Positions 46,940 through 56,912 are shown, counted from the stretch's first letter. The stretch: DNA of 64,000 bases from Vibrio coralliilyticus ATCC BAA-450 (GCF_000176135.1 NZ_ACZN01000013.1:186001-250000); one strand, 5' to 3'. The notes: generated by a model not told the origin, from the sequence alone. Numbers and translations: made by a program.

Positions 46940-49900
46940 ATGTTTAAGTTGTACCGAAAACAAAGATTTAAGCGCCTGCAACATACTTTAATGCTGGCAT
47001 TTCTTGTATTGAGTATTACACCGCTCACGATCATCGCGATTTTTTTCCTCCAATCTCATACCAAAGATTTGCAGGAGCAAAGTACTTCGCACTTAATCTC
47101 CGTACGAGACAGTAAGCAGCAACAAGTCACTGACTACATGTATGCCAAAGAATCGGAAGTCATGGGCTTTGTCCGCTCTGAACTGGCTTATGCCAGTGGC
47201 GGGCGTTTCTACGGCTTGGTCAATGCATTTCGCAGCTTAGGACTGGATATGGCTCAGGCACGCGAGTACGCTCAGCGGCGTTACATTCCTGGCTCAGGCG
47301 ATCAGATCAAAACCTCAATACTTCCTCAGTCCAATGTTTATACCGGCACTGAGCGCTATCGACTGCTGCATAAGCGCTATCACAGAGCCTATCTGGAACT
47401 GCTCAAACGCTCAGACTTTGACGACGCTTTGCTGGTTGATTTAGAAGGTAACGTCACCTACTCCATCTTTAAACACGACAACTACGGCACCAATCTGCTT
47501 ACTGGCCGCTTTCGTGATACCAATCTAGGCAGAACCTTCCACAAGCTGAAAACTCAGGTTACTGAAAAGCGTAAATCCAATGAAGATTACACACCGGTGA
47601 TCATCTCAGACTTTGAGATGGACAGAGGTAAACCTGTCGCGTGGCTCGGCGCTCCCATCGTTCAGCAAGGTTATCTCCACAGCTACGCCATGTTCCGTTT
47701 ACCAAACAATGGCATCACTAAGCTAATAGCTGATACCAACAACGCTTCAGCAATGAAAACTTTACTGGTAGGTGCTGACCATAAATCAAGAACCATGGCG
47801 TATGAGCAAAAAGACATCGATAAGAGCCGCGAAGTTGTTGATTTAGCATTGGAAGGAAAAACCGATGTTGGAACATACACAAACACGCTAGGAGAGGCGA
47901 CCATCGCGGCTTACAGTCCGATTTCGTTTAAAGGTGTCGACTGGGCCATTGTGGTAGAAGTGCCAGAAAAAGAAGCTTTTGCACGCGTCCACCAACTCGA
48001 AACTCTTTTCGTATTTGCCATGCTATGTGCAATTGTACTGGTGGTTGCAGCGTCCCATTACTTGTCTAATTTTATTACCGCGCCTTTGTTGAAGCTGACG
48101 TGGGCGGCAGAAAAAGTCTCGGCTGGCGATCTCGATACAGACATCATCAATACAGAGCGAAAAGATGAGATAGGCCGACTGGCCATCAGCTTTGAGCGCA
48201 TGCAACGCTCCATTCGCGACAAAATACTGCTCATAAAACAGCAAAATGAAGAGCTGGAGAGCAACCTAAAGCTGATCCAAAAGCAAAATGACGAGCTGCA
48301 ATTGGCGAACAAACTCAAAGATGAGTTCCTCGCCACCACCTCTCATGAATTGCGAACTCCACTCCATGGCATGGTAGGTATCGCAGAAGCGCTGATCTCC
48401 GGCGCTAATGGGCCAATTACCGCGGATCACAAGTACCAGCTCGACATCATCATTAGTAGCGGCCAGCGCTTGGCCACATTGGTTGATGACCTGCTTGATT
48501 ACCACAAAATGCGTTACGGTAATCTCGATATTGAAACCCGAGCTGTGGATATCTCCGGAGCAACGCGCTTGGTGCTCGAACTGTCGACTCACTTAGTGGG
48601 CAACAAACCCATTCGCATCATTAATCAGGTTCCTAACGATCCGCTATGGGTATGCGCCGACCCTCAACGCTTAGAGCAAGTTCTATACAATCTCGTTGGT
48701 AACGCCATCAAATACACCAGTGAAGGTAAAATCGTCATTTCCGCCACTCAGGTCGACGACAACATCCGCGTTCAAGTAGTAGATACTGGTCAGGGGATCC
48801 CTGCTGAGCAACTTGAGCACATTTTTGAACCCCTGATTCAGGCTGGCAGTGATAGTAGCCGTTATCGCCAAGGGGCCGGCCTTGGTCTATCTATCAGCCG
48901 TCAGTTGATTGATTTGATGCAAGGCACGCTCTACGTAAGCAGCCAACCTATGGTTGGTACGACCTTTAGTTTCACTTTGCCAATCGCCTCAACCGAGCAA
49001 ATAGGCCTCGCAAGCCATATCGAAGGCGCGCATTTCATTGCTCCAGAAAACAATGACCTAGAAATAATCGAAGGCTCAAATTTACCGGAAAATCCTGACG
49101 GGCCATTGCTGTTAGTGGTCGATGATGAACCGGTCAATCTGCGTGTCTTAGACAGCTTCCTTCGCCTCGAAGGCTACCGAGTACGCACCGCTAAAAATGG
49201 CGAAGAAGCCGTTGAATCCGTTGTTCATGAAAAACCAGAACTGATGCTACTCGATATCATGATGCCGGGAATGAGCGGCTATCAGGTGTGTGAAGTGTTG
49301 CGTAAAGACTATGATCATGCTCAGCTCCCCGTCATCATGCTCACAGCATTGAATCAGCCCGATGACAGAGTTCGAGGTTTCGAAGCCGGAGCCAATGACT
49401 ACTTATCAAAACCTTTTAACAAACAAGAGCTCGCCGCACGGATTACAGCACATTTGACCGCGAGCAAAGCTGAACAGCGTCGGATTGAAAACCAGCAACT
49501 ACAAACTGAGCTTAAGCAGCGCGCCATGGTTGAAGCTAGTTTACTGGAAACTCAGGGGCGTTTATTGGAACAATTGGAATCCGCACCAGAAGCGATTATC
49601 TGCGTACGTGACGACAATAAAATCCGCTTCACCAATGATGCTGCGTCTCGCCTATTTAAACGCACCACAGAACAATTACGCCGTTCCAATGCAGATGAGT
49701 TGATTGCACCAAAATTCCTTAACGTAGAGCAACCGCACTACTGTGGCGTCATTGATGTTTATGTCGAAGATGTCCGCCAGCACTTGTCCGCAGACATTCT
49801 CAAACTTCCAGAAGGCTCTGGACTCAAATCCATGTACATCTTTAACGTGGGGGGCAGTGTCAATGCCGCGCGGATCAATAACCTAGAAACCGCGGTTGAA

Positions 49901-50326
49901 GCCCTTTCCAGCTACGCGTTTGAAGGGGATAAGGCCAAACTGCAAGAGTTAAAAGAGTTAGGTGGAGAGTTTACGCGGTTAGCTGATCGAGCCACCACTG
50001 ATAACAAGTCCAAGCAAGAAGTCATGCGTGAAGTTTTAGTTGATGCAATGACAAGTGCGCTAACTTATTGGGAAAGCGTTACTGGTCAAAGCAAGTTTGC
50101 TTTCGCAGAGCAAAGCGGGTTATGGCGTGTGTACCTCGACCGTAGCACCTTACAGACTCGGACTCTGGACAAATACCTGCGAGTCGAAACGTTACCAAAA
50201 ACACCGCGCTGGCGAACGGTACTGAGTTCTCTTGAGTACATCCTTGAACACTGTAAAGAGATGAGCCCTGAGCGTACTCATATTGAGAGCCTTCGCGATA
50301 AGCTGCAACACCTCCTAACCAGCTAA
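46940..50326 (+). CDS. chiS: Chitin-utilisation hybrid sensor / DNA-binding regulator ChiS
   Basis: 1128 residues. TM1 about 16-38, a periplasmic domain to about 352, TM2 about 353-375, HAMP, coiled coil, HisKA with H469 (TSHELRTPL), HATPase (NLVGNAIKYT, DTGQGIP), a receiver with D772 (LLDIMMPG), a PAS-like segment, and a C-terminal domain. V. cholerae ChiS has the same H469 and D772 numbering. Established work there shows that ChiS binds DNA directly through a cryptic C-terminal helix-turn-helix variant and activates chitin genes, and that the periplasmic binding protein represses it when no oligosaccharide is present. The gene sits directly upstream of that binding protein. Confidence 0.95.
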   Translation: MFKLYRKQRFKRLQHTLMLAFLVLSITPLTIIAIFFLQSHTKDLQEQSTSHLISVRDSKQQQVTDYMYAKESEVMGFVRSELAYASGGRFYGLVNAFRSLGLDMAQAREYAQRRYIPGSGDQIKTSILPQSNVYTGTERYRLLHKRYHRAYLELLKRSDFDDALLVDLEGNVTYSIFKHDNYGTNLLTGRFRDTNLGRTFHKLKTQVTEKRKSNEDYTPVIISDFEMDRGKPVAWLGAPIVQQGYLHSYAMFRLPNNGITKLIADTNNASAMKTLLVGADHKSRTMAYEQKDIDKSREVVDLALEGKTDVGTYTNTLGEATIAAYSPISFKGVDWAIVVEVPEKEAFARVHQLETLFVFAMLCAIVLVVAASHYLSNFITAPLLKLTWAAEKVSAGDLDTDIINTERKDEIGRLAISFERMQRSIRDKILLIKQQNEELESNLKLIQKQNDELQLANKLKDEFLATTSHELRTPLHGMVGIAEALISGANGPITADHKYQLDIIISSGQRLATLVDDLLDYHKMRYGNLDIETRAVDISGATRLVLELSTHLVGNKPIRIINQVPNDPLWVCADPQRLEQVLYNLVGNAIKYTSEGKIVISATQVDDNIRVQVVDTGQGIPAEQLEHIFEPLIQAGSDSSRYRQGAGLGLSISRQLIDLMQGTLYVSSQPMVGTTFSFTLPIASTEQIGLASHIEGAHFIAPENNDLEIIEGSNLPENPDGPLLLVVDDEPVNLRVLDSFLRLEGYRVRTAKNGEEAVESVVHEKPELMLLDIMMPGMSGYQVCEVLRKDYDHAQLPVIMLTALNQPDDRVRGFEAGANDYLSKPFNKQELAARITAHLTASKAEQRRIENQQLQTELKQRAMVEASLLETQGRLLEQLESAPEAIICVRDDNKIRFTNDAASRLFKRTTEQLRRSNADELIAPKFLNVEQPHYCGVIDVYVEDVRQHLSADILKLPEGSGLKSMYIFNVGGSVNAARINNLETAVEALSSYAFEGDKAKLQELKELGGEFTRLADRATTDNKSKQEVMREVLVDAMTSALTYWESVTGQSKFAFAEQSGLWRVYLDRSTLQTRTLDKYLRVETLPKTPRWRTVLSSLEYILEHCKEMSPERTHIESLRDKLQHLLTS

Positions 50327-50346
50327 GTAGCCCCCATATTCCATAT

Positions 50347-50374
50347 AAACCCGCTTTAAGCGGGTTTTATTTTG
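50347..50374 (+). terminator. Terminator of chiS
   Basis: AAACCCGCTT / AAGCGGGTTT stem, then TTATTTT. Confidence 0.85.
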
Positions 50375-50396
50375 TCTCTCGCTACCTTTCTATAAA

Positions 50397-50511
50397 TGGC
50401 TCTGTCTCATCAATAGCCCGATGCACTTTTTAGCCTTATAAAGTTTTTACACAATAGAAAACAACCTGATTTAGGCTCCGCTAAGACACTCTAATTACAT
50501 CGGGAGAGCCA
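50397..50511. other. Nested inverted-repeat element in the chiS downstream region
   Basis: TGGCTCT (50397-50403) pairs with AGAGCCA (50505-50511); CCCGATG (50417-50423) pairs with CATCGGG (50498-50504); AGCCT (50432-50436) pairs with AGGCT (50473-50477). The pairs are properly nested, and the two 3' arms are contiguous. This is what a folded RNA of about 115 bases, or a small degenerate inverted-repeat element, would look like. I see no strong promoter. Confidence 0.4.
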
Positions 50512-50624
50512 CTTAAAAACCGTCTATTTAGCGCTATCTAGAAGAAAAGAACTCAGTTTGCGAACACAATCACAACAAGACGGCAGAATTAATTTTCCGC
50601 AAGAAAATAACCTTGATAAAGACT

Positions 50625-50640
50625 AGTGATAATGATCTCA
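50625..50640. promoter_or_regulatory. Candidate CRP site upstream of the chitin-oligosaccharide operon
   Basis: AGTGA-TAATGA-TCTCA matches TGTGA-N6-TCACA at 8 of 10 positions. Catabolite control of chitin genes is expected; the site is about 375 bases from the start codon. Confidence 0.35.
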
Positions 50641-50782
50641 TATAGCTAGAAGCTTCTACATACCACTAACATAACTGAGCAGCAATGTAAGTAAACACTA
50701 ACAAACAATAAGTCATAGCTATGGTAGTGCGAGTGAGTTCAAATTTAGGAATAGCTCGATTGTTGATTAAAAAAGGGGCTAA

Positions 50783-50827
50783 TTAACGTTATTGACGTCA
50801 ATAAGGTACTTTTTAACGTTTTTGACG
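50783..50827. promoter_or_regulatory. Two 15-bp direct repeats, 30 bp apart, in the chb-type promoter region
   Basis: TTAACGTTATTGACG (50783-50797) and TTAACGTTTTTGACG (50813-50827) differ at one base and lie three helical turns apart. A third partial copy (TTAACGT) begins at 50847. A palindrome GGCAATTGCC (50833-50842) lies between. This layout fits a cooperative activator; ChiS is the obvious candidate. A possible -10 (AATAAT) is at 50922-50927, and a 5' UTR hairpin CCATCAGTTGATGG at 50953-50966. Confidence 0.5.
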
Positions 50828-51012
50828 AGATAGGCAATTGCCAAATTTAACGTAAAGGTGTTTTCTTAACTTGCCTAAGGCCTACAGGCCACTCAATTTT
50901 CCTGCTCCTCCGGCATGGTGAAATAATACTTGAGGTAGGTTTTAGGGAGTGTCCATCAGTTGATGGCATTCAATTCCATAAGTGAAATGAAAGCAAATAG
51001 TAAGGAACAGCT

Positions 51013-52695
51013 ATGCTTGCCAACATTAAAAGAACAACACTAGCAACAGCAATTATTGCTGCAGCGACAACAGGATTTACTTCTGTCGCTACCGCCGCTG
51101 AACGCAGTGAACTAACAGTACACCCTAAAGAATTCACCACTTTTGTACGTAACTTTAACCCGTATTTAGGTGCCACTAACCTTCACACAACAACAGACTT
51201 CTTATACGAACCTCTTGTTGTGTTTAACGAAATGCATGGTAATACTCCTGTATTCCGTTTGGCTGAAAGCTTCAAAATGTCTGATGACCTAATGAGCGTT
51301 ACTTTCGATATTCGTAAAGGCGTGAAATGGTCAGATGGCGAAACCTTTGATGCAAACGACGTTGTTTACTCTTTTAACCTAGTAAAAGAGAAGCCAGAAC
51401 TGGACCAAAGTGGTATCAACTCTTGGGTGGCTGGTGTTGAAAAACTAAATGACTACCAAGTCAAATTCCGCCTAACGGAAGCGAACTCTAACGTTCCTTA
51501 CGAGATTGCTAAGGTGCCAGTTGTTCCTGAGCATATTTGGAAGGATGTTAAAAACCCAGCGACCTTCACTAACGAAAACCCTGTAGGTTCCGGCCCGTTC
51601 ACTGAAATCGATACCTTTACAGCGCAACTGTACATTCAGTGTCGTAACCCGAACTACTGGGATGCAGACAACTTAGAAGTAGATTGTCTTCGTGTGCCTC
51701 AAATCGCGAACAACGATCAGTTCCTAGGTAAAGTGGTTAACGGCGAAATGGATTGGACGTCATCTTTCATTCCAGATATCGACCGTACGTATGCAGCTTC
51801 AAGTCCTAGCCACCAATACTGGTATCCACCAGCGGGTACTCAGGCCTTCGTCATCAACTTCAAGAACCCAGATGCAGCTAAGCATGAAGCGTTGAACAAT
51901 GTTGATTTCCGTCGCGCGTTCTCTATGGCACTGGATCGTCAAACCATCATTGATATTGCTTACTACGGTGGCGGTACAGTGAACGACTTTGCTTCAGGTC
52001 TTGGCTACGCATTTGAAGCTTGGTCTGACGAAGATGTTCACAACAAATACAAAGCGTACAACACCTACAATGTTGAAGGTGCAAAAGAGCTGCTAAACAA
52101 AGCGGGCTTCAAAGATGTCAATAAAGATGGCTTTGTAGACACGCCATCAGGTAAATCATTTGAGCTTCTGATTCAATCACCAAACGGTTGGACAGACTTC
52201 AACAATACTGTTCAGCTAGCGGTAGAACAGCTCGCTGAAGTCGGCATCAAAGCCAAAGCTCGTACACCAGATTTCTCTGTGTATAACCAAGCAATGCTGG
52301 AAGGTAGCTACGATGTCTCGTACACCAACTACTTCCACGGCGCGGATCCATACACTTACTGGAACAGTGCTTACAACTCAGCATTGCAATCTGGTGATGG
52401 CATGCCTCGCTTTGCCATGCACTTCTACAAAAATGACCAGCTAGATGGCCTACTGAACAGCTTCTACAAAACAGCTGATAAAAACGAGCAGCTAGAAATT
52501 GCTCACGGCATCCAGCAAATCATTGCCGCAGATCAAGTGACTGTACCTGTGATGTCTGGTGCTTACATGTATCAATACAACACAACTCGCTTCACTGGTT
52601 GGTGGAATGAAGAAAATCCGAAGGGCCGTCCAAACATTTGGGCTGGTATCCCTGAGCGTCTACTTCACGTTCTGGACCTAAAACCAGTTAAGTAA
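51013..52695 (+). CDS. Periplasmic chitin-oligosaccharide binding protein (CBP)
   Basis: 560 residues of the ABC peptide/oligosaccharide SBP family 5. A signal peptide ends near ATAA-ERSE (about 29). The protein binds (GlcNAc)n in the periplasm, feeds the ABC transporter below, and in V. cholerae holds ChiS inactive when unliganded. The start has AAGGA nine bases upstream. An intercistronic hairpin after the stop probably makes this first cistron more abundant than the transporter. Peptide-binding homologs look similar, but context strongly favours chitin oligosaccharides. Confidence 0.93.
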   Translation: MLANIKRTTLATAIIAAATTGFTSVATAAERSELTVHPKEFTTFVRNFNPYLGATNLHTTTDFLYEPLVVFNEMHGNTPVFRLAESFKMSDDLMSVTFDIRKGVKWSDGETFDANDVVYSFNLVKEKPELDQSGINSWVAGVEKLNDYQVKFRLTEANSNVPYEIAKVPVVPEHIWKDVKNPATFTNENPVGSGPFTEIDTFTAQLYIQCRNPNYWDADNLEVDCLRVPQIANNDQFLGKVVNGEMDWTSSFIPDIDRTYAASSPSHQYWYPPAGTQAFVINFKNPDAAKHEALNNVDFRRAFSMALDRQTIIDIAYYGGGTVNDFASGLGYAFEAWSDEDVHNKYKAYNTYNVEGAKELLNKAGFKDVNKDGFVDTPSGKSFELLIQSPNGWTDFNNTVQLAVEQLAEVGIKAKARTPDFSVYNQAMLEGSYDVSYTNYFHGADPYTYWNSAYNSALQSGDGMPRFAMHFYKNDQLDGLLNSFYKTADKNEQLEIAHGIQQIIAADQVTVPVMSGAYMYQYNTTRFTGWWNEENPKGRPNIWAGIPERLLHVLDLKPVK

Positions 52696-52708
52696 GCGTT
52701 CTATCTAT

Positions 52709-52731
52709 GCGGCGTACATTCCGTACGCCGC
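52709..52731 (+). other. Intercistronic hairpin after the binding-protein gene
   Basis: GCGGCGTAC / GTACGCCGC, 9-bp perfect stem with loop ATTCC and no real T-run. Such stems after binding-protein genes protect the upstream mRNA and lower downstream expression. Confidence 0.6.
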
Positions 52732-52865
52732 TTTATCCCCAAAAGCTTTGACCTATTAAAGTGTGGCGCCAGTCGTCAGGGGATTGTTCGCTCTCAATTT
52801 TGACTTTCGCTAGGAGCGACCTGAAACCAGAAACAGGGAAAATCTGGGTGAGTAAGGTGTAAGTT

Positions 52866-53852
52866 ATGGGTTATTTTTTAAGACGTTTGTCATTTTACTT
52901 TGTCGCACTTTTAGTTGCCGCGACACTTAATTTTATTATTCCGCGTGCAATGCCGGGTGATCCGGTCACCATGATGTTTGCTAACGCATCTGTCCAGGTG
53001 ACGCCTGAGCGCATTGCCGCCATGAAAGAACTACTGGGCTTTGTCGATGGTGGACTCTTTGTCCAGTACATCGCCTACATGAAGAATATACTCAGTTGGG
53101 AACTGGGCACCTCAATCCAGTTTTACCCACTCGCTGTTAATGACTTGCTAGGCAGTGCCTTTGGTTGGTCACTGTTCCTTGCGGGTACAGCGGTCATCCT
53201 ATCTTTCTCGATCGGCTCTATTCTGGGTATCTACGCAGCTTGGAAGCGCGGTAGCAAATACGACGCATTCATCACACCGGGCATGCTCATCATCCAAGCC
53301 GTGCCGCAAGTCGTCATTGCCATGATTGCGATGTTTATTTTCGCGATTGGCTTGAAGTGGTTCCCGACTGGCTACGCTTATACAGCAGGCACATCTCCAG
53401 ATTGGACGAGCTGGGCATTCATTAAAGATGTGGCTTATCACGCCGTCCTACCTCTTTTCTGTGCGTCTGTAGTTCAAATCGGCGGTTTCCTTGTCAACAT
53501 GCGTAACAACATGATCAACCTACTCGCAGAAGACTACATCACAATGGCTAAGGGCAAGGGCTTGAGTGAAAACCGTGTGGTCTTCAATTACGCAGCACGA
53601 AATGCCTTGCTACCTAGTGTAACCGCCTTATCCATGGCGCTAGGTATGGCGATTGGTGGTCAGTTGATCATCGAAATCATCTTCAACTATCCAGGTTTAG
53701 GCTCAGTACTTTTCAATGCAATTAAAGCTCGTGACTATCAAGTTCTTCAGGGCCAGCTACTGATCATGACGCTGTTCATGCTGTTCTTTAACTTATTGGC
53801 TGACATGCTTTATGTCGTGCTTGACCCTCGCCTACGTAAGGGAGGCAAATAA
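52866..53852 (+). CDS. Chitin-oligosaccharide ABC transporter permease 1 (DppB-type)
   Basis: 328 residues, six hydrophobic segments. The EAA-type loop (ENRVVFNYAARNALLP) that contacts the ATPase is present near residue 230. It forms the channel with the next gene product, starting two bases after its stop. The wide gap (170 bases) to the binding protein contains a hairpin. Confidence 0.92.
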   Translation: MGYFLRRLSFYFVALLVAATLNFIIPRAMPGDPVTMMFANASVQVTPERIAAMKELLGFVDGGLFVQYIAYMKNILSWELGTSIQFYPLAVNDLLGSAFGWSLFLAGTAVILSFSIGSILGIYAAWKRGSKYDAFITPGMLIIQAVPQVVIAMIAMFIFAIGLKWFPTGYAYTAGTSPDWTSWAFIKDVAYHAVLPLFCASVVQIGGFLVNMRNNMINLLAEDYITMAKGKGLSENRVVFNYAARNALLPSVTALSMALGMAIGGQLIIEIIFNYPGLGSVLFNAIKARDYQVLQGQLLIMTLFMLFFNLLADMLYVVLDPRLRKGGK

Positions 53853-53854
53853 TC

Positions 53855-54880
53855 ATGAAGGGATTCATCAAACTCATCATAGGTAACCCAATCGCTTTGA
53901 TTGGTAGCATCATCATCGGCATCTTCTTGTTTATTGCGCTTGCAGCACCTCTGCTCACTAAACACGCACCGGACAAGCGTACAGGTAACCCACACGAGTA
54001 CCCAGCGTTCATCGTGAAATCAGCACAAGCCAACCCAGACGGTTGGGTGGCAGAAAACCTAGCGACAGACCGCCGAACGCTGTTGATGTCGAAAAAAGCC
54101 GATCACACACTTGGCACCACCCGTATGGGACGCGATGTCTGGTCACAATTTGTCCACGGTGCTCGAGTATCACTTGCCGTAGGTTTTGGTGCTGGTATTA
54201 CCGTGTGTTTCCTTGCGACTGTGATCGGCATTTCCGCAGGTTACTTCGGTGGTCGGGTCGATGACTTTTTAACTGCAGCTATGAATATCATGCTGGTCAT
54301 CCCACAGTACCCTTTACTATTCGTACTAGCCGCTTTCATTGGTGAAGCTGGGCCATTAACCATCGCGCTGATCATTGGCCTGACTGCATGGGCTTGGGGC
54401 GCTCGGGTAATTCGTTCACAAACTCTAGCTCTACGTGAGAAAGAGTTCGTTAAAGCCGCAGAAGTACTCGGAGAATCGTCTTGGCGCATCATCTTTGTCG
54501 AGATCCTACCTAACCTAATCCCAATTGTGGGCGCAAGTTTCATTGGTTCAGTGATGTACGCCATCATGATGGAAGCAACGATTTCCTTCCTTGGATTAGG
54601 TGACCCTAACACCGTCAGCTGGGGCATCATGCTCTATAACGTTCAGACCTCCTCCTCAATGCTAATTGGCGCGTGGTGGGAACTGTTTGCACCATGTGCG
54701 GCCCTTATCCTACTCGTTACTGGATTGGCATTACTTAACTTCGCTGTAGACGAAATTGCTAACCCGCAGCTGCGCTCGCACAAAGGGATGAAGCGTTGGA
54801 AAAAGCTAGCCCAGCAAGACAAAAAAGAACGTGAGCCAGAACTGGCACCACAAAATGCACTTTGGAGCGGAGATAAATAA
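53855..54880 (+). CDS. Chitin-oligosaccharide ABC transporter permease 2 (DppC-type)
   Basis: 341 residues. One N-terminal helix, then a periplasmic segment and five more helices. The EAA loop KEFVKAAEVLGESSWRIIFVEILPN is visible near 195-220. It starts two bases after permease 1 and two bases before the first ATPase, all tightly coupled. Confidence 0.92.
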   Translation: MKGFIKLIIGNPIALIGSIIIGIFLFIALAAPLLTKHAPDKRTGNPHEYPAFIVKSAQANPDGWVAENLATDRRTLLMSKKADHTLGTTRMGRDVWSQFVHGARVSLAVGFGAGITVCFLATVIGISAGYFGGRVDDFLTAAMNIMLVIPQYPLLFVLAAFIGEAGPLTIALIIGLTAWAWGARVIRSQTLALREKEFVKAAEVLGESSWRIIFVEILPNLIPIVGASFIGSVMYAIMMEATISFLGLGDPNTVSWGIMLYNVQTSSSMLIGAWWELFAPCAALILLVTGLALLNFAVDEIANPQLRSHKGMKRWKKLAQQDKKEREPELAPQNALWSGDK

Positions 54881-54882
54881 TC

Positions 54883-55866
54883 ATGACAGCACCACTCATT
54901 TCTATCCGTAACTTATGTGTTGATTACATCACAGCAGCAGGCGACGTTCGCGCCTGTAACAATGTCAGCTTTGATATCGCTCCCGGTGAAGTCTTTGGCT
55001 TGGCGGGAGAATCTGGCTGCGGAAAATCAACGGTCGCGTTCTCGTTAATGCGACTGCACAAGCCGCCAGCATTTATTACCGGTGGAGAAGTCATCTTCAA
55101 TGGCGAGAACATCCTCAATTACAGCGATGAAAGAATGCAAGCCTTTCGCTGGAGTGAGATGTCAATGGTGTTTCAGAGTGCGATGAATGCGCTGAACCCA
55201 GTGTTGCCAATGGAAGAGCAATTTTGCGACGTGATTATGCGTCATACCAACATAACGCGTGAGCAAGCACGTAAACGCGCAGAAGGGTTACTGGAGATAG
55301 TAGACATTCATCCAAGCCGTTTGACTGACTACCCTCACCAGTTTTCCGGTGGTATGCGCCAGCGCTTGGTCATCGCCATTGCCCTCGCACTGAACCCTAA
55401 AATGATCATTATGGACGAGCCAACCACTGCTTTGGATGTTGTGGTACAACGCGAGATTCTTCAGAAGATCTACGCTCTGAAAGAAGAATTTGGTTTCTCT
55501 ATTTTGTTCATTACTCACGATCTCTCACTGATGGTCGAATTCTCAGATCGCATCGGCATTATGTACTCAGGTGAACTGATCGAAGTCGCGCCATCGAAGC
55601 AAATTTTAGAAAGCCCTTACCACCCGTACACCAAAGGGCTGGGAAGCTCTTTCCCTCCACTCACTGGTCCAAAAACGAAGTTGACTGGTATCCCTGGCAA
55701 CCCACTCAACCTGCTGGAAATTCCACAAGGTTGTCGATTCCAAGCACGATGCGATCGTGTCCACGAAGCCTGTACCAAGATACCAACTCAACTGAAACAA
55801 ATAGAGCCAAGTCGTTTCTCAAACTGCCACCTATATGGTGAGCCAATAGCCCAAGCCAAACTCTAG
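54883..55866 (+). CDS. Chitin-oligosaccharide ABC transporter ATPase 1 (DppD-type)
   Basis: 327 residues. Walker A GESGCGKST, Q-loop, signature FSGGMRQR, Walker B MIIMDEPT, switch His (ITHDLS). The C-terminal oligopeptide-transporter extension has a four-cysteine pattern (QGCRFQARCDRVHEAC and the later NCHLYG) that may bind an Fe-S cluster in the Dpp/Opp family. Confidence 0.92.
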   Translation: MTAPLISIRNLCVDYITAAGDVRACNNVSFDIAPGEVFGLAGESGCGKSTVAFSLMRLHKPPAFITGGEVIFNGENILNYSDERMQAFRWSEMSMVFQSAMNALNPVLPMEEQFCDVIMRHTNITREQARKRAEGLLEIVDIHPSRLTDYPHQFSGGMRQRLVIAIALALNPKMIIMDEPTTALDVVVQREILQKIYALKEEFGFSILFITHDLSLMVEFSDRIGIMYSGELIEVAPSKQILESPYHPYTKGLGSSFPPLTGPKTKLTGIPGNPLNLLEIPQGCRFQARCDRVHEACTKIPTQLKQIEPSRFSNCHLYGEPIAQAKL

Positions 55867-55902
55867 CGCTGGAAGACAAAAACATAACGATTACTGGAGA
55901 CA

Positions 55903-56901
55903 ATGATGAGCAAAGAATTTGGTGAACTACTGGTGGAAGGGAAAAATCTAGTTAAAGACTTCCCGATTAACAGTAATGCGCTGCAGCAACCCATGATGCG
56001 CGCGATAAACGACGTATCTTTTAAAATGTACAAAAGCCGTGGCCTGTCAGTGGTTGGTGAATCAGGCTCAGGCAAATCGACCACTGCCAAGATGATCGCA
56101 AAGATGTATGCCCCAACCAGCGGCACCATTGAATACAAAGGGCGTGATATCCAGACTATTGGCTCTCGCTCTGATCTGATGGCCTATCGCGAAGGCGTGC
56201 AAATGGTCTGGCAAGACCCATTTGGCTCTCTTAACCCAACCCATAATATTTTCCATCATATTGCCCGCCCATTACTGATCCATAAAAAGGTCAAACCGGG
56301 AAATAAGAAGGAATTGGAAGAGCGTGTCTACGACTTGCTGGAACAGGTGGGGCTTATTCCTCCTAAGGAAACCGCGCAAAAATTCCCGCATCAACTTTCC
56401 GGCGGCCAGCGCCAAAGGGTTAACCTAGCGCGTAATATTGCCGTGGGTGCTGAGGTCGTGCTCGCTGATGAGCCGACATCCATGTTGGATGTCTCGATTC
56501 GAGCTGGCGTTCTCAACCTGATGGAAGAGATGAAATTTGAAAAGCAGATGTCACTGCTCTACATCACTCATGACATCGCAACTGCGCGCTACATCGCTGA
56601 AGATCTTGCCGTAATGTACGTCGGTCATATGGTTGAGTGGGGAGACACAGAAGAGATCATTCACAACCCTCAACATCCATACACTCAATTACTGGTTTCC
56701 GCTGTACCGGATCCAAGCAAATCGATCCATGAGCAGCTAAAAGGCAATAAAGGTGAGATCCCTCTTTGGACACCTAATTCCTTGGGCTGCCCATTTGCTG
56801 GACGTTGTCAGCATGCAACTAACCAATGCCGTGAACAATTGCCAGAAGTCACTCAACTGTCAGATAACCACTTTGTGCGTTGTTACCTATATCAAAGCTA
56901 A
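55903..56901 (+). CDS. Chitin-oligosaccharide ABC transporter ATPase 2 (DppF-type)
   Basis: 332 residues. Walker A GESGSGKST, signature LSGGQRQRVN, Walker B VVLADEPTS, switch His (ITHDIA). It has the same C-terminal cysteine set (GCPFAGRCQHATNQC and a later RCYLY). Two ATG codons in tandem follow GGAGACA; the second (55906) has the better spacing, so the true start may be three bases later. Confidence 0.92.
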   Translation: MMSKEFGELLVEGKNLVKDFPINSNALQQPMMRAINDVSFKMYKSRGLSVVGESGSGKSTTAKMIAKMYAPTSGTIEYKGRDIQTIGSRSDLMAYREGVQMVWQDPFGSLNPTHNIFHHIARPLLIHKKVKPGNKKELEERVYDLLEQVGLIPPKETAQKFPHQLSGGQRQRVNLARNIAVGAEVVLADEPTSMLDVSIRAGVLNLMEEMKFEKQMSLLYITHDIATARYIAEDLAVMYVGHMVEWGDTEEIIHNPQHPYTQLLVSAVPDPSKSIHEQLKGNKGEIPLWTPNSLGCPFAGRCQHATNQCREQLPEVTQLSDNHFVRCYLYQS

Positions 56902-56912
56902 AACCATATTGA

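Noticed and set aside
50397..51012. CRISPR array or tandem repeat in the 686-base gap
   Set aside because: Only two good copies of a 15-bp repeat and no spacer-repeat periodicity beyond that; better explained as transcription factor sites.
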